Origin: Closterium sp. Naga37s-1
Taxonomy: Eukaryota > Streptophyta > Zygnematophyceae > Desmidiales > Closteriaceae
Direction: 5' to 3'
DNA length: 64,000 nt
NCBI GenBank assembly: GCA_947471745.1
Contig: CANJKZ010000082.1
Location: 36,040-100,039, forward strand
Under the pieces are notes generated by a model. It did no database searches. It was not told where the DNA came from and saw only the letters and a program-made list of their open reading frames with translations. The position numbers and the translations under genes are program-made. This document shows positions 52,701-61,210 of this stretch, piece after piece; position 1 is the first letter of the stretch; each line of letters begins with the position of its first letter.

Positions 52701-55700
52701 GTGAGCGCAGTGCAGTGGGAGAGTGCAGCATTCCAGTGAATCACCTGATGTTCAACTTGGAAGTGGTAGCTGGCACAGGCATGAAAGGCGAGAGCAGGTA
52801 GGATGAAGTGAGTGACGCACGCACTGCTGTTCCATGTTCTTTCCATCTTCCTTCAACTGGACATCTGAGTTGCCATAGGTCGACTTGATGTGTGTTCATG
52901 TTTACACTGTCACCGTCTTCGCAACCCCTTGCCGCTCGCCCTGTGTGCGTGCCTCACCTCTCTCCTCCCCCCCCCTGTGCCTTGGTGCAGCCGCTCGTGT
53001 CAGGAGCAGCGCTGGGCACGGAAGGGCAGGTGAGGCGCACAAGGGCAGGTGGTGCGGGGAGGTGGATGGGTTTGGTTTGGAGGAGGGTAAGGGATGGGGG
53101 ATGGGGGCATGGAGAGGTGGGGCGGACGAGAGGGCTGTCAGGGGGGCTGCAAGCGGGGCTGCCAAGGGGGCTGGCAGGAGGGCTTGGGTGAGCGGTGCGG
53201 TTAGGAAGGCGGGGTGAAGGCGGGAGTGTGGGAGGTGTGGGTTGGGGGCACGCGTGGGTGGAGAGCAGCAGCGCACTCTGAGGCTGCCCCATTGTTTCTT
53301 CCCAGCCTTACCTCCTTGCCGCCTCACCGTTCGTAACAGCCAGATGGACAAACTCTTTCTCTCCCTGTTTCTCTCCTAACTCTTTTCATCTATTCTCTCT
53401 TCCCGCACCTCCTCTTTCCCGTTCCCCCCACACGCCCCCCCTCCCCCGTTGCTCCCTGCTACCACTGCACCGTGCCGCATGCTGCACTCCATGCCACTGC
53501 AGTCCGGCCTATTTCCCACCTCGCAAGCTCCCCCCCTTCCACTATCCCCCCTCACCCCCCTCCTCCCCGCAGATAACGGTGTACTGTGCCTCGCCCACGG
53601 CGCCGTGCTACCGCTGCCTCTTCCCCTCGCCGCCTCCCACCTCCGCCTGCCAGCGCTGCTCCGATAGCGGCGTGCTGGGCGCAGGTGAGTGGCGTGCTGG
53701 GCGCAGGTGAGTGGCGTGCTGGGCGCAGGTGAGGGATGGGCGCAGGTGAGGGATGGGCGCAGGTGAGGGATGGGCGCAGGTGAGGGATGGGAGCAGGTGA
53801 GGGATGGGCGCAGGTGAGGGATGGGAGCAGGTGAGGGATGGGCGCAGGTGAGGGATGGGCGCAGGTGAGGGATGGGCGCAGGTGAGGGATGGGAGCAGGT
53901 GAGGGATGGGAGCAGGTGAGGGATGGGAGCAGGTGAGGGATGGGAGCAGGTGAGGGATGGGAGCAGGTGAGGGATGGGAGCAGGTGAGGGATGGGAGCAG
54001 GTGAGGGATGGGAGCAGGTGAGGGATGGGAGCAGGTGAGGGATGGGCGCAGGTGAGGGATGGGCGCAGGTGAGGGATGGGCGCAGGTGAGGGATGGGAGC
54101 AGGTGAGGGATGGGAGCAGGTGAGGGATGGGAGCAGGTGAGGGATGGGAGCAGGTGAGGGATGGGAGCAGGTGAGGGATGGGAGCAGGTGAGGGATGGGA
54201 GCAGGTGAGGGATGGGAGCAGGTGAGGGATGGGAACAGGTGAGGGATGGGCGCAGGTGAGGGATGGGCGCAGGTGAGGGATGGGCGCAGGTGAGGGATGG
54301 GCGCAGGTGAGGGATGGGCGCAGGTGAGGGATGGGCGCAGGTGAGGGATGGGCGCAGGTGAGGGATGGGCGCAGGTGAGGGATGGGCGCAGGTGAGGGAT
54401 GGGAGCAGGTGAGGGATGGGAGCAGGTGAGGGATGGGAGCAGGTGAGGGATGGGAGCAGGTGAGGGATGGGAGCAGGTGAGGGATGGGAACAGGTGAGGG
54501 ATGGGCGCAGGTGAGGGATGGGCGCAGGTGAGGGATGGGCGCAGGTGAGGGATGGGCGCAGGTGAGGGATGGGCGCAGGTGAGGGATGGGCGCAGGTGAG
54601 GGATGGGCGCAGGTGAGGGATGGGCGCAGGTGAGGGATGGGCGCAGGTGAGGGATGGGCGCAGGTGAGGGATGGGCGCAGGTGAGGGATGGGCGCAGGTG
54701 AGGGGTGCAGGGTCACGGTGTTTTTCTTCCTATCCTGCATTCTGAGATAATTTCAACCCAATTGGAGAGCAATGCGCAAACCAAAGCCTCTCAAGCGCTA
54801 GCTGCCATCACGAGCTGGCTCTGAGTTGCCTGGTCGCACGAGGATCCGAGTCACTAGTAGGCGAGGTTGTCTTGTCATTCGGTTGGTTGGCCATGTGTAT
54901 GAGGGGAGGAGGTGTGCGGCGCATGTGCTGGGAGGGAGATGGTGGAAACAATGGAGCAACATGGAGCAGCAGCACTGGCCCACTTGCCCCACACCCACGA
55001 ATAGCCAACATGAACTGTTCCCGTGATTGGAGCCCTTATGTGCATGCCATTGTGCGCACCCCTCTGCTTGCCCTGCCTGCCCCGCTTCTCTCTCCGTATT
55101 TCTCTCCCCACCTTTTTATACCCATGGCTTCACTCTTGTTCCCATGCACCCCATCTCCCCGCCCCCCTGATCTCATCTGCTCGCTCGCGTGTGGCAGTGC
55201 CGGGGGTGATAGGCGTGTTGCAGGCAGTGGAGGCGGTGAAGGTGGTGGCGGGCGTGGGGTCGCCCCTGTCAGCGCGCATGCTCGTCTACGACGCCCTCGC
55301 CGCCTCCTTCCTCAACGTCCGCTCGCCCCCCTGCCCTGCCCACCCATGCATGCCCTGCCCACCCATGCATGCCCTGCCCACCCATGCATGTCGCTCACAC
55401 CCATGCATGTCCTTCCCACCCATGCATGCCCCTCCCACCCATGCATGCCCCTCCCACCCATGCATGCCCCTCCCACCAATACAAGACACAAACAAGGTTA
55501 AGTTCAATATAGGCCCATCTCTTCCCTTGTACATGCATGCATGCCGCATTGACATCCACGCGTCCTATGCTCTCATCACCATCCACAATGCCACCATGCC
55601 TGTGCCCACCCTCTCTACCTCTGCCCTCACGCCATGCGCCCTTCCCTCTGCCACCGCTGCTGCCCCTCTGCTTCCCTGTGCCCCCCTCTGCTTCCCTGTG

Positions 55701-56893
55701 CCCCCCTCTGCTCCCCTGTGCCCCCCTCTGCGACGACCAGGTGAAGCTGCGCAGCAGGGCGCCATCGTGTGTGGCGTGTGGGGAGGGCGCCAGCATGACG
55801 GCACACAGCATCAGCGCCTTCGACTACCAGGCCTTCACCTCCTCGCCCTTCCACGACCAGGTGCCGCCCTCCCTCCCGCTCCTCGCCTCCCTCCTGCTCC
55901 TCACCTCCCTCCTGCTCCTCGCCTCTCTCCTAAACCAAGCGCCAGGCATGGACGACCACAGTTTGGTGGCGGTCAAAGGTTTGGTGTGGGAGTTCGAACT
56001 GCGATGTGAATGCGACCAGCTCAACACAACCCCTCATTACATTCTAGCAACAAGCACCATGTGCCATCCCACATGCCGTCCCATCCCATCCCATCTCATC
56101 CCATCCCATCCCATCCCATCCCATCCCATCCCATCCCATCCCATCCCATCCCATCCCATCCCATCCCATCCCATCCCATCCCATCCCATCCCATCCCATC
56201 CCATCCCATCCCATCCCATCCCATCCCATCCCATCCCATCCCATGGGATCCCTTGCATGCATTCCCTCGCCCATCTACCTGCATCTCCATCATCACCCTC
56301 ACACTCACTCCACTCTCCCACTCTCGTCTTCGCCTCATCCCCTCCATCACCCCCTCCCACCCCCCTTCTCCCCCCCCCTTGTTCCCACCCCTCCCCCCCT
56401 TGCCCAACTCCAGGGCCCCAAGTCCCTCTCTCTCATCCCTCCCAGCCAACGAGTGCCGCCCGCCACTCTCCTCGCCGCCCGGCAGCAGCGCCGCCCACAC
56501 GTGCTGCTGGACGTGCGGCCGCCCCACCTCTTCTCCATCGCCCACCTGCCCGGCGCCATCAACACGCCCCTCGCCACTCTGCCGGCCGCCCTGGACGAGA
56601 TCAAATCAGCCGCCCGGGCAGCTGCCACGTCAGCATCGTCCACATCATCACAGCAGGCACCTGCAGCGCCCGGTGAGCAGGCGGCAGCGGCAGAGGAGCA
56701 GCAAGGAGCTGGGCGTGGGGGGGAGGGAGGGGTAGGGGCGGAGGCGGCGGTGTTTGTGGTGTGCCGGCGGGGCAACGACTCACAGAGGGGGGTGGGAGTG
56801 CTGAGGGAGGCGGGTGTGGGGTCGGCTGTGAGTGTGGACGGTGGCATGCTCGCTTGGGGGGCTCACATCGACCCCTCCTTCCCCACCGTCTGA
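46715..56893 (+). CDS. CNX5: CNX5/MOCS3-type adenylyltransferase-sulfurtransferase, 11 exons
   Basis: E1-like enzyme that adenylates and then thiolates the C-terminal glycine of the molybdopterin-synthase small subunit (and Urm1-like proteins) in the cytosol. Exons read from splice sites and frame: 46715-47233, 47641-47728, 48083-48138, 48639-48703, 49041-49115, 52602-52680, 52991-53029, 53573-53684, 55198-55316, 55741-55860, 56414-56893; phases agree and give about 583 residues. Seen: a charged N-terminus (1-155), RYSRQLMLPSFGV, the nucleotide loop GAGGLG (185-190), NLHRQ, DASDN (274-278), zinc pairs CYRC (319-322) and CVAC (394-397), the adenylation-domain Cys in QRCSDSGVLG (336), then a rhodanese domain with LLDVRP and active loop CRRGNDS (Cys541). 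The first junction has an alternative (47231/47636). The exon 9 donor, GTCCGC, is weak. The start is the first ATG before a plausible N-terminus; an in-frame ATG at 46571 is possible. Most intron DNA is satellite. Family call is confident; exon ends are inferred from homology. Confidence 0.93.
47253..47531. repeat. 10-bp array in CNX5 intron 1
   Basis: About 28 units of CCTCTCACTG or CCTCTCACCG starting about 20 bp after the donor. Confidence 0.92.
48139..48390 (+). repeat. Donor-site array at the start of CNX5 intron 3
   Basis: Eleven full 22-bp units plus a partial one. Each runs GTGAGATGAAACG then CACAGACAG; the last part copies the end of exon 3 (GCACAGACAG) and the first copies the intron start. 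One unit has GTAATA, one GTGACA. It thus holds 12 donor-like sites. Confidence 0.94.
48540..48626. repeat. CCTG/CCCG tetranucleotide stretch before CNX5 exon 4
   Basis: Imperfect (CCTG)n, (CCCG)n and (TCTG)n run just upstream of the exon 4 acceptor, where it may serve as the pyrimidine-rich tract. Confidence 0.8.
48704..48766 (+). repeat. Donor-site array at the start of CNX5 intron 4
   Basis: Three 21-bp units (GTGATGCTGAGCTGGCAC then AAG or CAG); unit three starts GTAAGG and a fourth GTGATG site follows. Unit ends (GCACAAG) resemble the exon end (GCATAAG). Confidence 0.88.
49127..52105. repeat. 15-bp satellite in CNX5 intron 5, about 200 units
   Basis: Nearly perfect CATGCCTCTCCCCGC units over about 3 kb, with rare one-base length changes. 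It begins about 10 bp after the exon 5 donor and fills most of the intron. The long open frames on both strands are products of the 15-bp period and are not genes. Confidence 0.97.
52170..52320. repeat. (CCCT)n microsatellite in CNX5 intron 5
   Basis: About 36 CCCT units with a few interruptions, upstream of the exon 6 acceptor. Confidence 0.95.
53030..53058 (+). repeat. Duplicated donor at CNX5 intron 7
   Basis: The exon end plus donor GAAGGGCAG/GTGAGG is followed 19 bp on by CAAGGGCAG/GTGGTG: a two-copy form of the donor arrays. Confidence 0.7.
53685..54712 (+). repeat. Donor-site array of about 60 units, CNX5 intron 8
   Basis: Two 22-bp units repeat the last 16 bases of exon 8 (GGCGTGCTGGGCGCAG) plus GTGAGT. 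Then about 57 units of 17 bp, GTGAGGGATGGGCGCAG (or GAGCAG, GAACAG), follow. Each unit carries CAG/GTGAG, a near-consensus donor. Confidence 0.95.
55325..55480. repeat. Array with CCACCCATGCATGCCC in CNX5 intron 9
   Basis: About eight units of 17-19 bp (CCACCCATGCATG plus CCCTGC, TCCTTC or CCCCTC) just after the exon 9 donor. ATGCAT palindromes recur. Confidence 0.85.
55660..55730. repeat. CCCCTCTGCTTCCCTGTGC repeats before CNX5 exon 10
   Basis: Three to four 19-bp units in the pyrimidine-rich tract of the acceptor. Confidence 0.8.
56078..56244. repeat. (CCCAT)n array in CNX5 intron 10
   Basis: About 32 pentanucleotide units, nearly perfect. Confidence 0.95.
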
Positions 56894-57310
56894 ATGTGTG
56901 CAATGCTGATTCACTCAAGCTAACTTGATTTGATGCAGTCCTACCGTAGTGCATAATAGAACTGATGTACTGTATTGTCGAGTGGCTGCAGAGGACTTGC
57001 ACACTGCATCAGCAGCACCAACAGCTTGCAATTGCATCATCTTCGATAATGTCAGAGTTAAGATGCTTGAAAAGGTACACACAAGGCGAGAAACTTTTCA
57101 AACCATACAAAATTGTACAGATTACTGCATGACCGTCTTTGGCCAGATGTTATTCCCTCCCAAAAGCTAACCCATGGGGCCCATAATACAGGAAGGCTGG
57201 TTATGACGGGCGGGTTCACAATGCCTTCTGAAAAGTGTTGGGTTGAATTAAGCCCCTCTCCAAATCTGAGGGGATAGGTCAATAATCATCGGTGGCATGG
57301 CGCGGGGAGG
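56894..57310. other. 3' flank of CNX5
   Basis: Neutral to AT-rich DNA following the stop codon, presumably 3' UTR then spacer. No gene was recognised. Confidence 0.5.
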
Positions 57311-58096
57311 TCATGATGAGAGCACCCAGCAGGTGAGCAGCTCACAGAGGGTGCGGGCCCTCCCTGCCCGCCTCCGCCCGTCCGTGTGCTGCCGCCACCA
57401 CGGCCGTGTGAGCCTCGCCCACCACCTGCCCGTCTTGCCCTCATCGCCCACAGCACCCTTGACAACAGCCTTGACAGCAGCACACGGGAAGGCCTGCTGC
57501 AGCTGTGCCGGGCTGGGCGTGGACGGCGGAGGAGGGGCAGTGCTGGGCGGCGCAACGGGGATGGGCGGCAGTGCAGGTGTGGCAGGTGTGGATGGGGGAG
57601 CGCCGTGATTCCATGGTGTCCATCCTGCTGCCGCGCACACGGCACCACCCGTGGCAGCTGCAGAAGAGCGCACAGCACAGCACGGGGCACGAGAGACGGC
57701 GGCACACCATGGATGCAGGGCAGAGAGGTGGGTGGAAGCAGGGGAAGGCAGCAGGTCGTGGGCAGGGCTGAACGAGTGGTGCGACGGGGAGAAGAAGGAG
57801 GAGCTAGTGGTGCGCGCAGTGCTGCGAGAGTGGCGGTGTGTCTCCGGGGAGTGGGCGGCAGCACTGCTGTAGTTCCAACTGCTGTGCTCGCAGCACCCCT
57901 GGTACTCCCACATCCATCCCTCCTCACCCTCCTCACCAGTCTCTAAGGGAGCAGCAGCAGCGGACACACAGGATTGGAGGTGTCGAGAGGAGGTGAGTGC
58001 GGAAGTGGTGGCTTGGCTCCCCCCGGCGCCACTAACTGCACGCCACGCGCCCAAATCTGCTCTGTCGCCCGTCTCCTCTCCTCCTCCCGCCAGCAT
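57311..58096 (-). CDS. Hypothetical low-complexity ORF
   Basis: Open frame of 261 residues from an ATG at 58096, extendable upstream without a stop to 58510 but with no further ATG. Ala/Ser/Pro-rich with a less biased core (EEGWMWEYQGCCEHSSWNY) and a Pro/Ala run (PPSTPATPALPPIPVAPP). No domain was recognised. The plus strand is partly open too, as is common in GC-rich DNA. Confidence 0.25.
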   Translation of the reverse strand: MLAGGGEETGDRADLGAWRAVSGAGGSQATTSALTSSRHLQSCVSAAAAPLETGEEGEEGWMWEYQGCCEHSSWNYSSAAAHSPETHRHSRSTARTTSSSFFSPSHHSFSPAHDLLPSPASTHLSALHPWCAAVSRAPCCAVRSSAAATGGAVCAAAGWTPWNHGAPPSTPATPALPPIPVAPPSTAPPPPSTPSPAQLQQAFPCAAVKAVVKGAVGDEGKTGRWWARLTRPWWRQHTDGRRRAGRARTLCELLTCWVLSS

Positions 58097-58561
58097 GGCT
58101 GCTCCGGCTGTTAGGGAGCGCCTAAGCTTGCCACGGTCCGATGGGGTCCTTCTCGCGTCCTCCCTTTCCACCGCGGTACACCCACACGCACCCTGCCCCC
58201 CACCTGCACTAGCAGCAGCAGCCCTGCTCGCCGACTCGTCTGCACCGCCAGTGGCGCTCGCGGCAGCAGCGCCACCGCGGCGTGAAGGCGAGTGTGTGTG
58301 ACACGCCTCTGCTGCCTCTCGCCAACTGTGAGCGGGGCTGCATAGCCCGTTAAGAGCGCTTCTTGCTTGTGCGTGTGCGGTTTCATTGCCGCCCCACAGC
58401 TCTGCTGTAGCCGATGCTGCTGCGGCCAGCAGTGGCTGCGAGTGGGTCAAAGCGCCGCCTGATGCTGCGCCCCACGCTGGGACCCGCGCGGAGCTCTCCG
58501 GGGCGCGCACGGGGAGCGCAGCGGAGTGGTTCGGCTGGGCGGCCGCGCCGTTCCACTGGCG

Positions 58562-58888
58562 CTAATGCGTAACGCGCTGCTGCCACGTGTCGTGCCGTTC
58601 AGCTTCGCATCGCTCCATCAGCTCGCGCACACTCGAGCTCGCCAGCGCGGCGCGTGAGTCGGCGCACATGGGGAATGGTGCGAGGAGCGCGAAGGGCGAA
58701 GGGCGATGCGCGGCGACGAGGTCGGAGGCGAAGAAGGACGGGCTGCCGCTCCCCAGCGGGCCGTCCGCCCAGCTGAACGCGCCGTGCGGGTCGTGCAAGC
58801 AGCTCATTGCGCCGTGCGGGGAAAAAACGATTAGGCTTACGGTGCGCGAGGCTTCAAATGAGGAAACGCAGTTCATTCCTTTCTGCAA
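58562..58888 (-). CDS. Hypothetical short ORF or exon
   Basis: Minus-strand frame of up to 108 residues (HDPHGAFSWADGPLGSGSPS ... SSSVRELMERCEAERHDTWQQRV) with strongly G/C third codon positions. No ATG opens it at 58888; internal ATGs exist. The opposite strand has an overlapping frame with two CxxC-like pairs (CGSC, CKHC). Only one of the two is likely real. Function unknown. Confidence 0.25.
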   Translation of the reverse strand: MQKGMNCVSSFEASRTVSLIVFSPHGAMSCLHDPHGAFSWADGPLGSGSPSFFASDLVAAHRPSPFALLAPFPMCADSRAALASSSVRELMERCEAERHDTWQQRVTH

Positions 58889-59459
58889 GCACTGTAAGCC
58901 TATCAGTGGCGCTCCTCACTAAATAGGCTTCAGAACTTTTCACGTTGTCCTTCTCCAGGCCGCAGTGCCGACGGTTCTCGAGAATCGCACAGCGAAAGAG
59001 CGCGCGGCATGGCTGAACGATATGGGTGAGCGGGTGGGCCTCAGGCAACCGCCTTGGTGGCTCGCGAGTCAACTCTAACGGAGAAAGGCGTGCCGGGGCA
59101 CGGCTGCGAGCAACGGGTGCGAGCAAGGGCCACTGCTGGCCGCGACTGTGTGCTTGATGGACGCCTGATGCTGCGGGATAGATCGACGAAATGATGATGA
59201 ACTTGCTGTCGATGAGAAATCGGAACATTCGACGGCACGAGGCCTGTTTTTTCTCGCTCGATATCCGAGCTTGTGCCTGGCCGGGGCTAGCTGCACCCAG
59301 CGCGGTCCCCGTGCTCCCACCTGATGGCTCAACGCGTGCTCGATTCTGTGCCATGGCGAACCAGACGCGCGATTTTGATCCTGACGGAATAATGTGATCG
59401 GGTAATGTCAAAATCACTCGCGCGAGGCAAGCGGCGTTCACCTCTCGTGCTGGACGCAT

Positions 59460-59676
59460 ACCGCTGGAGTCACAGCCGGTAGCTAGGACTCATGCGTCCC
59501 AATCATTACGTCAGTGCGCGTGACATAGACTTCAGGAAAACGCTCTGCGGCGGTGAATGCCGCAGCAGAACGAGCACATTCTAGGAGCATCCCAGATGAT
59601 GCGGGATCTAGGAGCACATTCCTGGGATCTTACACTATTCTCAAGAAAGAAAAGAATGATCCGCTCTGTGCAGTAA
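59460..59676. other. Spacer with short direct repeat
   Basis: Contains two copies of GGAGCA/GAGCACATTC-like sequence around 59570-59625. No gene. Confidence 0.35.
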
Positions 59677-59982
59677 TTACGCGTTTGGTTTGGGAAAGCA
59701 TGTGAACCGCTCTTCGGCTTGATACAGTTCCACGTTTTCAGTCATCGAATGTCCGACGGCCAAAGGGAGGTACAGTATTTCATAATTTGACGTCTGTTTG
59801 TACTCTGGTAGGGTAACCAGAATCGTTCGCGTCCCATGACTGATCGCCAGCAATTGCTGAAATCCGGTCACAGTTCGTGACTGAAATTGGGAGATGTTCG
59901 AATTGAATTTCCATTTAACCGGAAACCAGGTGCAACGAAGTCCTTGACTCCATGCCTCGGATTCCTTTGAGCCTAGTTCCAC
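59677..59982 (-). CDS. Hypothetical ORF, about 101 residues
   Basis: Same strand as and immediately after the 59984-60268 frame. Opens with GTG in the scan, so it may be an exon rather than a separate gene. It has a soluble-protein look (RTILVTLPEYKQTSNYEILYLPLAVG) but no recognised family. Confidence 0.3.
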   Translation of the reverse strand: MELGSKESEAWSQGLRCTWFPVKWKFNSNISQFQSRTVTGFQQLLAISHGTRTILVTLPEYKQTSNYEILYLPLAVGHSMTENVELYQAEERFTCFPKPNA

Positions 59983-59983
59983 C

Positions 59984-60268
59984 TCATTCGATCCTGGAGA
60001 GGGTCATCGCATCACGTCGACTCATGGCCATGCGATTGGGTGTTGAATTGCGTTGCGATGGCCCCAATGGGCAGAGTGGGAATGGCGGTGGACTAGACGG
60101 CGGGGATACTGGACGGTTCAGATTCACTCGTTCAATGTATTCTCGCCTTAAATTCACTGTTTTGTTCGTTCCTTTTCTTTCTAACCAGAGTCGACAGCCG
60201 TTCATTAGTTCTCCTAGCACATATGTGCCTTCGTAGCTAGGTGGGTTCGTACTTGGTTGAAATGCCAT
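59984..60268 (-). CDS. Hypothetical ORF, 94 residues
   Basis: ATG at 60268, ordinary AT-richer codon use unlike the GC-rich genes nearby. Contains YVLGELMNGCRLWLERKG and a Pro-rich stretch (RPVSPPSSPPPFPLCPLGP). No family was recognised. It lies directly before a second same-strand frame (59677-59982). Confidence 0.3.
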   Translation of the reverse strand: MAFQPSTNPPSYEGTYVLGELMNGCRLWLERKGTNKTVNLRREYIERVNLNRPVSPPSSPPPFPLCPLGPSQRNSTPNRMAMSRRDAMTLSRIE

Positions 60269-60400
60269 ACTTAATAATTACCTTCCTTCCTCTTATAGGT
60301 TAATATTGGCTTCAATACTGTTTCTTCTTCCGCAATTTATCGTTCTTTTCTTACCTTTCTGTTGCCTTTTCCATTGTTCTCCTGACCTTCCGTTATTAGT

Positions 60401-60531
60401 TGTTAGAACGTACGAGAGAACAATTATTAGCAAAGAGGATGCAAGGAAACAAGTATGAAGCCCTAAAATCGTGTGTACTCTATATTGTGTACCCCACTAC
60501 AGCCGAACAAGAATGTCTTTAATTTGCAACA
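60401..60531 (-). repeat. 3' LTR of element G
   Basis: About 131 bp beside the purine tract. The left edge is set only by the TG start. Confidence 0.6.
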
Positions 60532-60732
60532 CCCCCATAGGCTAAGTGGGGGGACAACAGGATGGTCACAAGACCAGTCAAGAGTAGCAGCAAAGCAGAG
60601 CTCGGAGTGGATCTCGAGATCACCACACAGTCCGAACACAAGTAAGGCGGCCAACAGGCCAGTTCACATGCGATGTTATACATCAATAGCAGTACAAGGA
60701 TCACAACCTAGCAAGTGTAAACAAGCAGGGTA

Positions 60733-61210
60733 CCGTATAATTCCGGCTAGAAGACCTGGGGGACTCTCTACAAATGCTGGAAATTGTGCTTGGGTGGACA
60801 TTATGGCGGCACCAATTTTTTAAGACCCGGGGTAACCTATTTATCAATTATCAATCTGCTATTTAGGGTGTACGACTCAATTTGGGGCGGGGGGGTCTTA
60901 TATTCGTAACGAATTCGCGCGAACCTTCGCGCGTGGCGGCGCGTCAGATCTGTGTCAGAATTCGAGTCTGACACAATGAAGTGTCAGAATTCGAGTCTGA
61001 CACAAAAAGTGTGTCAGAATTCGAATTTATGCCAGTAAAAGCTAACGCACAATAGCAATTATAACTACTGTATACAGAAAAGGGGGGTCTTATGATGATT
61101 AGGGGCTAAAGGGGGGTCCTTCCAAAACCTGCCACAAAAAGAGTCCCCCTACCCATTCAAGAGTCCCGGGGGACCTTCTTACCGCGGGTCTTCTAGCCGG
61201 AACTATACGG
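60733..61210. mobile_element. 478-bp non-autonomous TIR transposon (MITE-like), TA target
   Basis: Terminal inverted repeats of about 24 bp: CCGTATAATTCCGGCTAG plus AAGACC on the left, its reverse complement with one mismatch on the right. TA is on both sides (60731-60732 and 61211-61212), as in Tc1/mariner and pogo-like elements. It interrupts the copia flank where relatives read GCAGGTATA. The interior has three GTGTCAGA...TCTGACAC hairpin motifs and no transposase. Confidence 0.85.
60951..61023. repeat. Three hairpin motifs inside the MITE
   Basis: GTGTCAGA-ATTCGAG-TCTGACAC occurs twice in full and once in part (GTGTCAGAATTCGAATT). The 8-bp arms are perfectly complementary. Confidence 0.85.

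Noticed and set aside
53376-54740. 454-codon minus-strand frame of HLRPSLTCAHPSPAP repeats
   Set aside because: Antisense of the 17-bp donor array in CNX5 intron 8; three repeats of 17 bp (51 bp) give a periodic peptide without coding meaning.
56010-56735. IPSHPIPSHP repeat frames
   Set aside because: (CCCAT)n array in CNX5 intron 10; the frame enters the real exon 11 out of register.
58587-58922. Plus-strand frame with CGSC and CKHC pairs as a zinc-finger gene
   Set aside because: First ATG is internal, no family recognised, and the opposite strand has more gene-like third-position bias; kept only as an alternative.
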